Below, in pieces: positions 40,440-53,246 of a stretch of 64,000 bases of DNA. A program made the position numbers and the translations under genes. The notes beneath the pieces are model-generated. The model did not search any database, was not told the origin of the DNA, and worked only from the letters and a program-made list of their open reading frames with translations. Position 1 is the stretch's first letter. Every line of letters starts with the position of its first letter. Location of the stretch: positions 62,001-126,000 of the forward strand of contig CAISWQ010000065.1 of NCBI GenBank assembly GCA_903889245.1, in the 5' to 3' direction. The stretch comes from an uncultured Lentisphaerota bacterium. GTDB taxonomy: Bacteria > Verrucomicrobiota > Kiritimatiellia > CAIQIC01.

Positions 40440-43181
40440 TCACGCGTGCGCTGCCGGGCGGGCATCGAGGATGGCGCGGATGGCCTGCAAAAGTTCGGCG
40501 GCGGGATAGGGCTTTTGCAGGAAGCGGTATTTCTTGTCGGCGATGACTTGCCAGCGGGAGCGTTCGTCGGTGTAGCCGCTGCACAGCAGCACGGCGAGGC
40601 CGGGTTTTTGCTGGAGCAGTTGCTCCACGCTGGTGATGCCGTTCTGGTCGGGCAGGACCACGTCGCTGAAGACAAGCTCAAAGCGGCCTTCCTCCTGCGC
40701 GAAGAGGGCGCGGCCCTCGCCGGCGGTGGCGGCGGCGCGCACCACATAGCCGGCGGCGCGCAACACGTGCTCGGCCAGCCGGCGGACTTCGGGTTCATCC
40801 TCGATCAGCAGGATGCGTTCGCCGTGGCCGCGCGGCGGCGGCGGCGTGGGCGGCGGCACAGCGGGACGTTCCCCCGCCTCGGTGCAGAGGGGCAGATAGA
40901 GTTTGAAGGCGGAGCCGTGCCCGAGCTGGCTATAGACATTGATCCAGCCGTTGTGCTGCTGGGCGATGCCGTAGATCACCGAGAGGCCCAGCCCCGTGCC
41001 CTGGCCCGGTCCCTTCGTGCTGAAAAACGGCTCGAAGATGCGCGGCAGCACAGCGGGCGCGATGCCCGTGCCGGTGTCGGCCACCGTCAGGCGGACAAAC
41101 CGGCCGGCCCGCGCGTCGGGGATATACGGGACATCCTCCGCCATCAGCGTGACACCGGCGGTGGTGATGGTGATGCGGCCACCCTGCGGCATCGCATCGC
41201 GCGCGTTCACCGCGAGGTTCATGATGATCTGTTCGATCTGCCCGGAGTCGGCCTTGACGCGCGGCAGGTCGGCGCCCAATTCGGTGACCAACTGGATGTC
41301 CTCCCCCAGCAGGCGGTGGAGCATCTTGTGCATGTTGCTGACGACCTCGTTGAGGTCGAGCACGGTGGGCTGGATCATCTGGCGGCGGCTGAAGGCGAGC
41401 AACTGGCGCGTCAGGCCCGCCGCGCGTTCGGCGGCCTTCTGGATCTCCAGCAACTCACCATGATGCCGGCTGGCGCCGGGCGTATCGCCCAACAGGATTT
41501 CCGTGAAACCGAGAATGGACTGCAGGATGTTGTTGAAATCGTGCGCCACGCCGCCGGCGAGCTGGCCCACGGCTTCCATTTTCTGCGCCTGTTGCACCTG
41601 CGACTCCAGCCGCTTGCGCTCGGTGACGTTGCGCAGTACGCCCTCGGTCGCCACCAGCCGCTCGCCTTCATAGACGGCAATCCAGTGGTCCTCCATGCAC
41701 AGCAGCGTCCCATCCTGTGCGCGCCACCAAGCCTCCCAGCGGTCGGTCAGGTTGAGGTTGTGCGGCGACTGCAACGCGTCCATGAATTTTTCCTGCTCGG
41801 CGAACTGGTTGTCCTGAATCACCTGGGCGAGAAACGCGCGCCGCCCGCCCCCGCGCCGGACATCCGCCAGCGTATAGCCCAGCAGTTGCTGGAACGCCGG
41901 GCTGACGTAGAGGAATTCCCGCGTCTGCGCGTCCACGCTGTAGAGGATGTCGTCAATATTCGCGGCGATGCGCCGGAATTTTTCCTCGCTCGCGCGCAAC
42001 GCCTGTTCGGCGAGTTTGCGCTCGGTGATGTCCACCGCCACCCCCAACACCGCGCGCTCCGTCGCGCCCGGCGGAGTAAAAGCCGCCTTGTAGGTTTGCA
42101 GCCAGTGTACGCTGCCATCCGCATAGGTGAGGGGTTCCTCGGCGATGAACTTCGGCTGCCCCGTGGCGAGGACCTCCTGGTCATCCTTGAGGAAGGCGCG
42201 CGTGTGCTCCTGGTTGGGCGCGATCTCCAGTTCCAGGCGCCCCACCAAGTCGCGTGGTTCCCGGCGGTAGCAGGCCGCGGCGGCGCGGTTGACAAAGAGA
42301 TAACGGCCCTCGCGATCCTTGGCAAAGATGTGGTGCGGCACCAGGTCCATCACCTCGCGCAGCAACTGCTCGTTCTCGCGCAACGCCTTTTCCGCCTGCC
42401 GGCGCGCGGTGATGTCGTGCGACCAGATCACCAGCCGTTGCAACTCCCCCGCCGGCCCCATGAGCGGCTTGGCTCGCGCCTCGAGCCAGAGCCAGCGCCC
42501 ATCCTTGCAGCGTATGCGATGTTCCAGCAACGTCGTCTGCCCCACCCGGTTGGACGCGCGCGCCGCCTGGATCGCCGGCCGGTCATCCGGGTGCAACCGC
42601 GCGTCCCACGGGCTGTGCTCCAAGTCCGCCGGCGTCCAGCCGGTCGCGCGATAGTAGGACGGGCTGATGAACAGCCGGCGTTCCTCCGCGTCGTGGACCG
42701 ACACAAAATCCTCGGTGTGTTCCGCGAGCAACCGGTAGTGTTCCTCGGTGAGGCGTAACACCGCCGCGGCTTCCTCGCGTTCCATCAACGTGCGCTCCAG
42801 CCGCCGCCGCGCGCGGTGCAGCCCCTCCACCAACACGCTGAGCGCCAGCCCGCTCGCCAGCAGCATCGTCCACTGAAACACATCATGCTCCTGGGCAATA
42901 CCCAGGCCCGGCGGTGGCACCAGAAAATAATCCGCACTCAAGGCGGCCAGCAAGGTCGCCAGCAGCCCCGGCCCCAAGCCGCCGAGGTAGGCGCTCAAGA
43001 TGATGGGCAGCACAAAGAGAATCAACAGCGGCCGCTCGCCAAACACCACGCCCAGTTGCAGCCGCAACCAGAGGGTGAACAGCACGGCCACCACGGCCAC
43101 CGCATAGGGCCAGGTGCGCGACCGCGCAATGAACCCGGCAGGCATCCCCGCGTCATCAGAGGTTGGCCGTCCACTGTGCAT
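40440..43181 (-). CDS. Membrane-anchored hybrid histidine kinase: DUF4118-like TM, three PAS, HisKA, HATPase, REC
   Basis: A 913-residue sensor kinase. Residues of about 24-120 form four membrane helices of the KdpD/DUF4118 type (LRLQLGVVFG...LILFVLPIILSAYLGGLGP). Three PAS/PAC units follow (about 145-270, 272-398, 400-535). The phospho-acceptor His is near 547 ([12 protein letters not shown]), the ATPase has NARDAMPQGG, DTGTGI and [13 protein letters not shown], and the C-terminal receiver has Asp near 839 ([12 protein letters not shown]). The kinase core and receiver are closely related to the other kinase downstream. The start at 43181 is preceded by TGGAG and a promoter; a longer reading frame reaching the next gene is rejected. 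Confidence 0.93.
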   Translation of the reverse strand: MHSGRPTSDDAGMPAGFIARSRTWPYAVAVVAVLFTLWLRLQLGVVFGERPLLILFVLPIILSAYLGGLGPGLLATLLAALSADYFLVPPPGLGIAQEHDVFQWTMLLASGLALSVLVEGLHRARRRLERTLMEREEAAAVLRLTEEHYRLLAEHTEDFVSVHDAEERRLFISPSYYRATGWTPADLEHSPWDARLHPDDRPAIQAARASNRVGQTTLLEHRIRCKDGRWLWLEARAKPLMGPAGELQRLVIWSHDITARRQAEKALRENEQLLREVMDLVPHHIFAKDREGRYLFVNRAAAACYRREPRDLVGRLELEIAPNQEHTRAFLKDDQEVLATGQPKFIAEEPLTYADGSVHWLQTYKAAFTPPGATERAVLGVAVDITERKLAEQALRASEEKFRRIAANIDDILYSVDAQTREFLYVSPAFQQLLGYTLADVRRGGGRRAFLAQVIQDNQFAEQEKFMDALQSPHNLNLTDRWEAWWRAQDGTLLCMEDHWIAVYEGERLVATEGVLRNVTERKRLESQVQQAQKMEAVGQLAGGVAHDFNNILQSILGFTEILLGDTPGASRHHGELLEIQKAAERAAGLTRQLLAFSRRQMIQPTVLDLNEVVSNMHKMLHRLLGEDIQLVTELGADLPRVKADSGQIEQIIMNLAVNARDAMPQGGRITITTAGVTLMAEDVPYIPDARAGRFVRLTVADTGTGIAPAVLPRIFEPFFSTKGPGQGTGLGLSVIYGIAQQHNGWINVYSQLGHGSAFKLYLPLCTEAGERPAVPPPTPPPPRGHGERILLIEDEPEVRRLAEHVLRAAGYVVRAAATAGEGRALFAQEEGRFELVFSDVVLPDQNGITSVEQLLQQKPGLAVLLCSGYTDERSRWQVIADKKYRFLQKPYPAAELLQAIRAILDARPAAHA

Positions 43182-43212
43182 CGAGACTCCAGTCCACACG
43201 TGACCGCGCGGC

Positions 43213-43241
43213 ACTCTAGTCCCGCCGTACAGCCAGCGCAA
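43213..43241 (-). promoter_or_regulatory. Promoter of the membrane kinase gene
   Basis: On the minus strand TTGCGC (43241-43236) and TAGAGT (43218-43213) are 17 bp apart, 31 bp before the start codon. Confidence 0.55.
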
Positions 43242-43330
43242 CGCTGTAATCCCAACAGGCTTTCTTCCGGGCATGGCCACTGCTTCAAGCATCACGGGTG
43301 CGCCACAGCTCGCCGCGCGAGGACGAAACG

Positions 43331-43612
43331 ATGCAACAAGATGTGTTGAGAGAGGCCCGAACGGCCACAACCCAATGTCCCAACGCCTGCGCCTGCCTGG
43401 AGACCGGACGCTGCGGCCAGCAGCCCCTCTGCGCGGGTGATCGCCTGCTCTCGGATCGGGTGCTGTGTATCCATGCGGAAGCGAAACGCGCCTGTCCCTA
43501 TCAACTACACTTCCCCTATGCGCAGTTTTGCATCTGTCCCCTGCGCGTGGCGCTCTGGCGGGAATTCGGCAACCACTGGCTCGGGACCAGGCTGCCCCAC
43601 GAGCGACGCTAG
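43331..43612 (+). CDS. Small cysteine-rich protein, unknown function
   Basis: A 93-residue protein starting at ATG 43331 with a GAGGA ribosome site seven bases upstream. It contains eleven Cys residues in a spaced pattern: CPNACACLETGRC, then PLCAGD, VLCIHAEAKRAC and FCICPLRVALWREF. Such spacing suggests metal binding (zinc or an iron-sulfur cluster). No family was recognised. It lies alone between the divergent kinase gene and the convergent PEP-CTERM gene, so its partners are unknown. The good ribosome site and the ordered Cys pattern argue that it is real despite its size. Confidence 0.55.
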   Translation: MQQDVLREARTATTQCPNACACLETGRCGQQPLCAGDRLLSDRVLCIHAEAKRACPYQLHFPYAQFCICPLRVALWREFGNHWLGTRLPHERR

Positions 43613-43626
43613 GCCGTCCCTCCGGC

Positions 43627-44298
43627 TCATTGCCAGCGCGCCGGCTGGGCACTGCGGGCCAGACGGCTCCACTTCCGGTAATACCAAGCCAGCGCCACCG
43701 CCAACAGAAACAAACCCAGTATGTGGGGCTCCGGGACCACCGTGACCTCGGCCAGTTCAAACGAGGTTCCATAGTGGCCAGCCCACCCCCGGTTGTCCTG
43801 GCCGCCGTCCGTATAGACAACATAGCGGACCCCGGACGCATAATCGCTGAACGTGGTACCGACCCAGTCATAGTTCCAGTTGAAACTGGAACCTTCAACG
43901 ATGGGATCGGACTGCGAGCCAAGCTGGAAGTTGGTGATGACGGTGTGCCCGGCATCCTGCAAGGAGACGTCCAGAAAATACAGCCCACCCCAATACGTGT
44001 TCTTGTACACGCCAACCCGGATGTCGGGCGAGGCCTCCAATTCGGCAGTTGTGAGCCCCTTGGCCAGCAAATCCACGGTCTGTGACCGGATATCCCACTC
44101 ATGGGACGTGTAGAAAACACCTGCATTGACCGCCCAACCGTCGCCGCCATTGGCGGTCACCGTCCAACCGTTCATATTGGAGGCCGTCAGGTCCGAGTTG
44201 GTCAGCAGGTTCACGCCGATCACATCGGCGCGAGAGGCCGTCAGCCCTCCCCACCACGCCAGCAGACCTGCGACTATGATAGGGCTGCGTATGTTCAT
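43627..44298 (-). CDS. PEP-CTERM protein with an F-box-associated (FBA)-like domain
   Basis: A 223-residue exported protein. The start at 44298 has an AAAGGAA site and a Sec signal ending near SRADV. Residues of about 30-185 match the beta-sandwich of the FBA region known from eukaryotic glycoprotein-binding F-box proteins: NLLTNSDL...MNGWTVTANGGDGW, then EWDIRSQTVDLLAKGL, GGLYFLDVSLQD and VRYVVYTDGGQDNRGW-AGHYG. The C-terminus is the sorting signal VVPEPHILGLFLLAVALAWYY followed by basic residues, recognised by an exosortase that would anchor or release it at the cell surface. No exosortase gene lies in the window. A glycan-binding surface role is inference. Confidence 0.85.
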   Translation of the reverse strand: MNIRSPIIVAGLLAWWGGLTASRADVIGVNLLTNSDLTASNMNGWTVTANGGDGWAVNAGVFYTSHEWDIRSQTVDLLAKGLTTAELEASPDIRVGVYKNTYWGGLYFLDVSLQDAGHTVITNFQLGSQSDPIVEGSSFNWNYDWVGTTFSDYASGVRYVVYTDGGQDNRGWAGHYGTSFELAEVTVVPEPHILGLFLLAVALAWYYRKWSRLARSAQPARWQ

Positions 44299-44517
44299 GT
44301 GCGTTCCTTTTGGTTGTCTGCAAAGTTGGCCTGCCACGCTGAAGCAACCGCGAAACACGCCCACTCTGCCGTCCCACATCTATACCTTTCCGATGCACGC
44401 ACTCTGACAAGCAGTTGCTTTGGGAGCAAGGCCGCATCTACCAATCCACGGGATGAAGTATACGAAGCGGCAGGAAAGGCCGGTGAAAAGAGCCCTGGCC
44501 CAAACACCGGGCCGGCT

Positions 44518-44593
44518 TTCCAAGGCTTGGGGGAGACGTGCAGATTTTCCAACCCTTGGGAAAACCGGGCCGATCCTCTTCCAATCCTTGGAA
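44518..44593. repeat. Phased palindrome array, 3 units, downstream of gyrA
   Basis: Units at 44518 (TTCCAAGGCTTGGGG), 44547 (TTCCAACCCTTGGGA) and 44579 (TTCCAATCCTTGGAA); intervals 29 and 32 bp. The order of variants and the second spacer resemble the array upstream of gyrB. It ends three bases before the gyrA stop codon. Confidence 0.88.
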
Positions 44594-44595
44594 AG

Positions 44596-47088
<2,493 letters not shown>

Positions 47089-47111
47089 GATGTGAAATTC
47101 CGGGTGTCTGA

Positions 47112-49688
<2,577 letters not shown>

Positions 49689-49709
49689 TCAAGGCGTAAC
49701 GCGTTATAT

Positions 49710-49788
49710 TTCCAAGGCTTGGAAAAGCGTCCGCAAGTATTTTCCAAGCCTTGGGAAAACCGTGCCGCCGGGCTTCCAATCCTTGGAA
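49710..49788. repeat. Phased palindrome array, 3 units, between gyrB and gluQ
   Basis: Units at 49710 (TTCCAAGGCTTGGAA), 49742 (TTCCAAGCCTTGGGA) and 49774 (TTCCAATCCTTGGAA), spaced 32 and 32 bp. The array lies between divergent promoters, 40 bp upstream of the gyrB -35. Confidence 0.92.
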
Positions 49789-49869
49789 AAGCGCTCCTCT
49801 TCCAGCGCCATATATTGTGGCCCGACCGAGCCTCCACCACAAGCCGGGTGCGCCGCTTTTTTGCGGACT

Positions 49870-49897
49870 TTTGCAACTGATTTTTACCCGTTATAGT
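49870..49897 (+). promoter_or_regulatory. Promoter of gluQ, predicted leaderless
   Basis: TATAGT (49892-49897) ends seven bases before the ATG at 49905. A TTTGCA at 49870-49875 is a -35 candidate with 16 bp spacing. No ribosome site precedes the ATG. Confidence 0.6.
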
Positions 49898-49904
49898 GCA
49901 CCCC

Positions 49905-50765
49905 ATGACGACCATCGGATGCGAAAAAACTTATCGCGGCCGGCTCGCGCCGACGCCAACCGGCTGCCTGCATCTCGGTCACGCGCGGACTTTTTGGATC
50001 GCCCAGCAACGGGCTCGCGAAGCCGGTGGCAAGTTGGTTTTGCGGATCGAAGACATTGATCTCGCGCGTTGTAAACCGGCGTTCGCCAGCGCCCTGATCG
50101 AAGACCTGCGCTGGTTTGGTTTCGCGTGGGACGAGGGTCCGGATGTGGGCGGGCCGTTTGGCTCCTACACGCAGAGCGAGCGCCGGAATTTTCATCTCGA
50201 GATCTGGCGGCATCTGCTGGAAGAAAAATGGACTTATCCTTCCGCGCATTCGCGCAAGGATCTCGAACATGCGCCACGCGCTCCGCACGAAGGCGAGGCG
50301 GAAACGATTTTCCCCTCGCATTGGCGGCCCGCGCCGGATTCCTGGACGCCGCCTGCTACCCCCGACGGCATCAACTGGCGCTTCCGCGTGCCGGATGGCG
50401 AGCGCATCGAATTTGTGGATGGACGCTGCGGCCCGCAGGTGTTTGAAGCCGGGCGCGACTTCGGTGACTTCGTCATCTGGCGGCGCGACGGCGTGCCCGC
50501 CTATGAGTTCGTGGTCGCTGCCGATGATCACGCGATGGGGGTCACCGAGGTTGTGCGCGGCGAAGATCTGCTGCTCTCGACCGCGCGGCAAATTCTGATC
50601 TACCGCGCACTCGGCTGGACGCCGCCGGCTTGGTTCCACTGTCCTTTGCTGCGCGATGCCAATGGACAGCGCCTCGCCAAGCGCACCGCCGGCCTCGCCC
50701 TGCGCGAACTCCGCGCCGCCGGCCGGACACCGGAGCAGTTGCGCGCCGCATGGCCCACTACTTGA
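49905..50765 (+). CDS. gluQ: Glutamyl-Q tRNA(Asp) synthetase-like protein
   Basis: A 286-residue truncated glutamyl-tRNA synthetase consisting of the catalytic domain only. The class I motif HLGH is at residues 23-26 (RLAPTPTGCLHLGHARTFW), followed by LVLRIEDIDLARCKPAF, and the KMSKS-like element is QRLAKRTAGLALR. GluQ enzymes attach glutamate to queuosine in tRNA(Asp). The zinc-binding Cys cluster of the Escherichia coli enzyme is missing: the equivalent stretch reads YPSAHSRKDLEH. The start at 49905 follows from the promoter; a GTG at 49896 lies inside the -10 box. It is followed after 46 bp by the adenosine deaminase gene. Confidence 0.9.
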   Translation: MTTIGCEKTYRGRLAPTPTGCLHLGHARTFWIAQQRAREAGGKLVLRIEDIDLARCKPAFASALIEDLRWFGFAWDEGPDVGGPFGSYTQSERRNFHLEIWRHLLEEKWTYPSAHSRKDLEHAPRAPHEGEAETIFPSHWRPAPDSWTPPATPDGINWRFRVPDGERIEFVDGRCGPQVFEAGRDFGDFVIWRRDGVPAYEFVVAADDHAMGVTEVVRGEDLLLSTARQILIYRALGWTPPAWFHCPLLRDANGQRLAKRTAGLALRELRAAGRTPEQLRAAWPTT

Positions 50766-50811
50766 CATCGCCCGCAATTCAGCGCAGCTTTGCACCAAAC
50801 AAAGGCAAGCC

Positions 50812-52038
50812 ATGAACGCAGGTATCACGAAGGAATTCATCCGGCGCATCCCCAAGACGGACTTGCATCTCCATCTCGATGGCTCGCTGCGTCTGCCGAC
50901 GCTCATCGAGCTGGCGAAGAAGGCGCGGGTCAAGCTGCCCTCGCAAACCGGAGACGGGCTCTGCCAGTTGGTGTTCAAGAAAAACTATCGCAACCTTGGC
51001 GAATACCTGCGCGGCTTTGGCCTGACCTGTGCGGTGTTGCAGGCACCCGGGAATCTCGAGCGCGTCGCGTTTGAGCTGGCGGAGGACTGCCTGGCAGAGG
51101 GCGTGCGCTATATCGAGGTCCGTTTTGCGCCGCAATTGCACTGCCACGACAAGCTGACGATCGAGGGCGCGGTCGCCGCCGTCTGCCGTGGGCTGGAACG
51201 CGCCCAGCGCAGTCACAATCGCAGCCGCATGGTGAAGCTCGGCGAGGACCTGCCCTTCCACTTCGGCGTCATCCTCTGCGCCTTGCGCGCGTTTACCGCC
51301 ACCACTGCGCCTTACTATGCGCGGCTGTTCAACGTCATGGCTTACGCGCCGCGGCGGCAGGTCTTTGCCGCCGCCTCGCTGGAGATTGCGCGCGCCGCCG
51401 CCGAGCTCGCGCACGAGCGCGGACTGCCGGTCGTCGGCTTCGATCTCGCGGGCGAGGAGTCCGGCTATCCCGCCGAGCACCACGCCGCCGCCTACCAGCT
51501 CGCGCACCGGCACTTCATCCGCAAGACCGTCCACGCCGGCGAAGCCTATGGCCCGGAATCCATCTTCCAGGCGATCACCGAGTGCCACGCCAACCGCATC
51601 GGCCACGGCACCTTCCTGTTCGCCGCCGACATGATCCGCAATCCCGCGGCCGGCGATCCGCAGACCTACGTCAAGCACCTTGCCGAATACATCGCCAGCC
51701 AGCGCATCAACATCGAAGTCTGCCTGACCAGCAACCTGCAGACCGTGCCGCAGATGAAGCGGTTCCGCGACCACCCGCTCAAGCAGATGCTCGCGCACAG
51801 CCTCTCGGTCAGCATCAACACCGATAACCGGCTGGTCAGCCACACCACCATCTGCCGAGAACTGGAACTGGCGGCGACGCATTTCGGCATCCAGCGCCAC
51901 GAGTTCCGCAACCTCGTCATCGCCGGCTTCAAGGGCAGCTTCTTCCCCGGCACCTACACCGAGAAGCGCGCCTACGTCCGCCGCGTCATTGACCGCTACG
52001 AGGCACTCGAACGCGAGCTCCTCCCGCTGGCGATGTGA
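50812..52038 (+). CDS. add: Adenosine deaminase-family amidohydrolase
   Basis: A 408-residue TIM-barrel deaminase. Zinc ligands are H19 and H21 (TDLHLHLDGSLR), His in KTVHAGEAYG with the catalytic Glu, and Asp in SINTDNRLVSH. The motif AGEESGYP and the NRIGHGTFL strand are typical of adenosine deaminases, which convert adenosine to inosine. Related deaminases act on aminofutalosine or on adenine, so the exact substrate is likely but not certain. The start at 50812 keeps the canonical N-terminus close to the first zinc motif. It probably shares the gluQ transcript. Its 3' flank carries a nested palindrome. Confidence 0.9.
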   Translation: MNAGITKEFIRRIPKTDLHLHLDGSLRLPTLIELAKKARVKLPSQTGDGLCQLVFKKNYRNLGEYLRGFGLTCAVLQAPGNLERVAFELAEDCLAEGVRYIEVRFAPQLHCHDKLTIEGAVAAVCRGLERAQRSHNRSRMVKLGEDLPFHFGVILCALRAFTATTAPYYARLFNVMAYAPRRQVFAAASLEIARAAAELAHERGLPVVGFDLAGEESGYPAEHHAAAYQLAHRHFIRKTVHAGEAYGPESIFQAITECHANRIGHGTFLFAADMIRNPAAGDPQTYVKHLAEYIASQRINIEVCLTSNLQTVPQMKRFRDHPLKQMLAHSLSVSINTDNRLVSHTTICRELELAATHFGIQRHEFRNLVIAGFKGSFFPGTYTEKRAYVRRVIDRYEALERELLPLAM

Positions 52039-52054
52039 CGCCGCTTCGGGGTTG

Positions 52055-52132
52055 CTTGTGGGCGGGAGCTACAGCTCCCGCGTTTCACACATGGGGCTCG
52101 ATGGCGCGAGAGCTGTAACTCCCGACCACAAG
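52055..52132. repeat. Nested palindrome, GGGAGCTACAGCTCCC family
   Basis: CTTGTGGGCGGGAGCTACAG and, about 50 bp on, the near-complement CTGTAACTCCCGACCACAAG form a long inverted repeat. The first arm is itself the palindrome GCGGGAGCTACAGCTCCCGC that is also found inside eboE (26787). It lies between the convergent adenosine deaminase and URO-D genes. Confidence 0.8.
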
Positions 52133-52143
52133 AGAGGTCACAC

Positions 52144-53169
52144 TCACTCGCGCGCCGCGGCGAGGAAGGCGCGGATGTTCTCCGTGCTGACGTTCGGCGG
52201 CATGCCGCCGCCGCAGGAGAGCATCCAGCGCGTCTGCGTCTGGACCTCGGCGCGCAGCTTGCGTACCGCGGCGCTCACGTCGTCGGGCGTGCCGGCGGCG
52301 AGCACATCGCGCGGCGGGATGTTGCCGAGCAGCGTGATGTTGCCGCCGGCGAGCTGCTGCATCTCGACGAGGGAGAGCTGGATGCCGGGGTTATAGAAGT
52401 TGATGCCCACGTCGGCGTAGTGCGCGAGGCTCGCCGCGCACGGCGCGTCATTATGGAAGAACTTCACGCTCACATCGCTCGCGTAGAGTTCCTTCAGGTA
52501 GGGCTTGCCGAACTCCAGGAAATCCTCCTCGCCGATGAAGCCGACGATGTCGTCGAGCATCATGATCCCGTCAATCGTCGGGATTTTTTCGCGCTGGAGC
52601 GCGTGCCACTGCTTGAGGAAGTCGGTGATGAGCCGGAGCAGCTTGTGCATCGGCTCCGGGTCGGTTTTGAGCGCCATCAGGAATTCCGTCGTGCCCATCA
52701 GGAAGCTGGCGACGTTCAGCGGGCCACGCGAGACGGAGAAGCGAATCTGGTGGCCCATCTCCTCGATACGTGGCCGCGCCCACAGCAGCCGGCGCAGCAT
52801 GAACGGCAGCAATCCATCGTTGGCCGGGTTTGGCAACTTGAGGTCGGCGACCTGCGCGGGGTCAGTGATGATTTTTTCCGCGTACGGAAATTCGTTCGCC
52901 GGGAACGTGCAGCGTGAGCCGAACGCCGAGGGCTCTGTGCACATGCCGAACTCCGACCAGAAGCCGGGCAGGAACGTGACCTCAGGGAACGTCTCGATCG
53001 CCTTGCGGTTGGCCTCGAACCACATGGTCTCGCTGGTGAGGTAGTCGGCGATCTCGAGGCCGTACCACGCCGGCAGCCACGGGCAGTCAATGATGAAGCC
53101 CACCGGCAGCTTCGCGAGTTTTTCGCCGCGGAGCACCGCGAGCAGTTCCGTCCATTGTTGTTGCGTCAT
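52144..53169 (-). CDS. Uroporphyrinogen-decarboxylase-fold protein (methyltransferase-like)
   Basis: A 341-residue URO-D superfamily TIM barrel. Conserved features are PWLPAWYG near the N-terminus, RFSVSRGPLNVASFLMG, DDIVGFIGEEDFLEFGKPYLKEL, the metal-site-like VKFFHNDAPC, and the closing LLGNIPPRDVLAAGTP. It lacks the Arg residues used by true uroporphyrinogen decarboxylase at the N-terminus. Family members of this type include cobamide-dependent methyltransferases (MtaA-like) and many PVC proteins of unknown role. A GAGGTG site precedes the ATG. It is the last gene of a probable operon with the beta-propeller and mannonate dehydratase genes. Confidence 0.8.
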   Translation of the reverse strand: MTQQQWTELLAVLRGEKLAKLPVGFIIDCPWLPAWYGLEIADYLTSETMWFEANRKAIETFPEVTFLPGFWSEFGMCTEPSAFGSRCTFPANEFPYAEKIITDPAQVADLKLPNPANDGLLPFMLRRLLWARPRIEEMGHQIRFSVSRGPLNVASFLMGTTEFLMALKTDPEPMHKLLRLITDFLKQWHALQREKIPTIDGIMMLDDIVGFIGEEDFLEFGKPYLKELYASDVSVKFFHNDAPCAASLAHYADVGINFYNPGIQLSLVEMQQLAGGNITLLGNIPPRDVLAAGTPDDVSAAVRKLRAEVQTQTRWMLSCGGGMPPNVSTENIRAFLAAARE

Positions 53170-53198
53170 CGTTCACCTCGTGTTGAGCGCGGTGAGTT

Positions 53199-53244
53199 TT
53201 CCAAGGTTTGGAAAAAATACCAGCGTTTTTTCCAAGGCTTGGAA
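53199..53244. repeat. Phased palindrome pair before the URO-D-like gene
   Basis: Units at 53199 (TTCCAAGGTTTGGAA) and 53230 (TTCCAAGGCTTGGAA), 31 bp apart, fill the gap between two co-directional genes and end two bases before the stop codon of the upstream gene. Confidence 0.9.
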
Positions 53245-53246
53245 GA

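Noticed and set aside
43182-44150. 323-residue N-terminal extension of the membrane histidine kinase
   Set aside because: It runs antisense-frame through the PEP-CTERM gene and an intergenic region; a promoter and ribosome site support the start at 43181.
50656-50811. N-terminal extension of the adenosine deaminase into gluQ
   Set aside because: It overlaps the clear gluQ coding end and has no deaminase features; the ATG at 50812 gives a canonical N-terminus.
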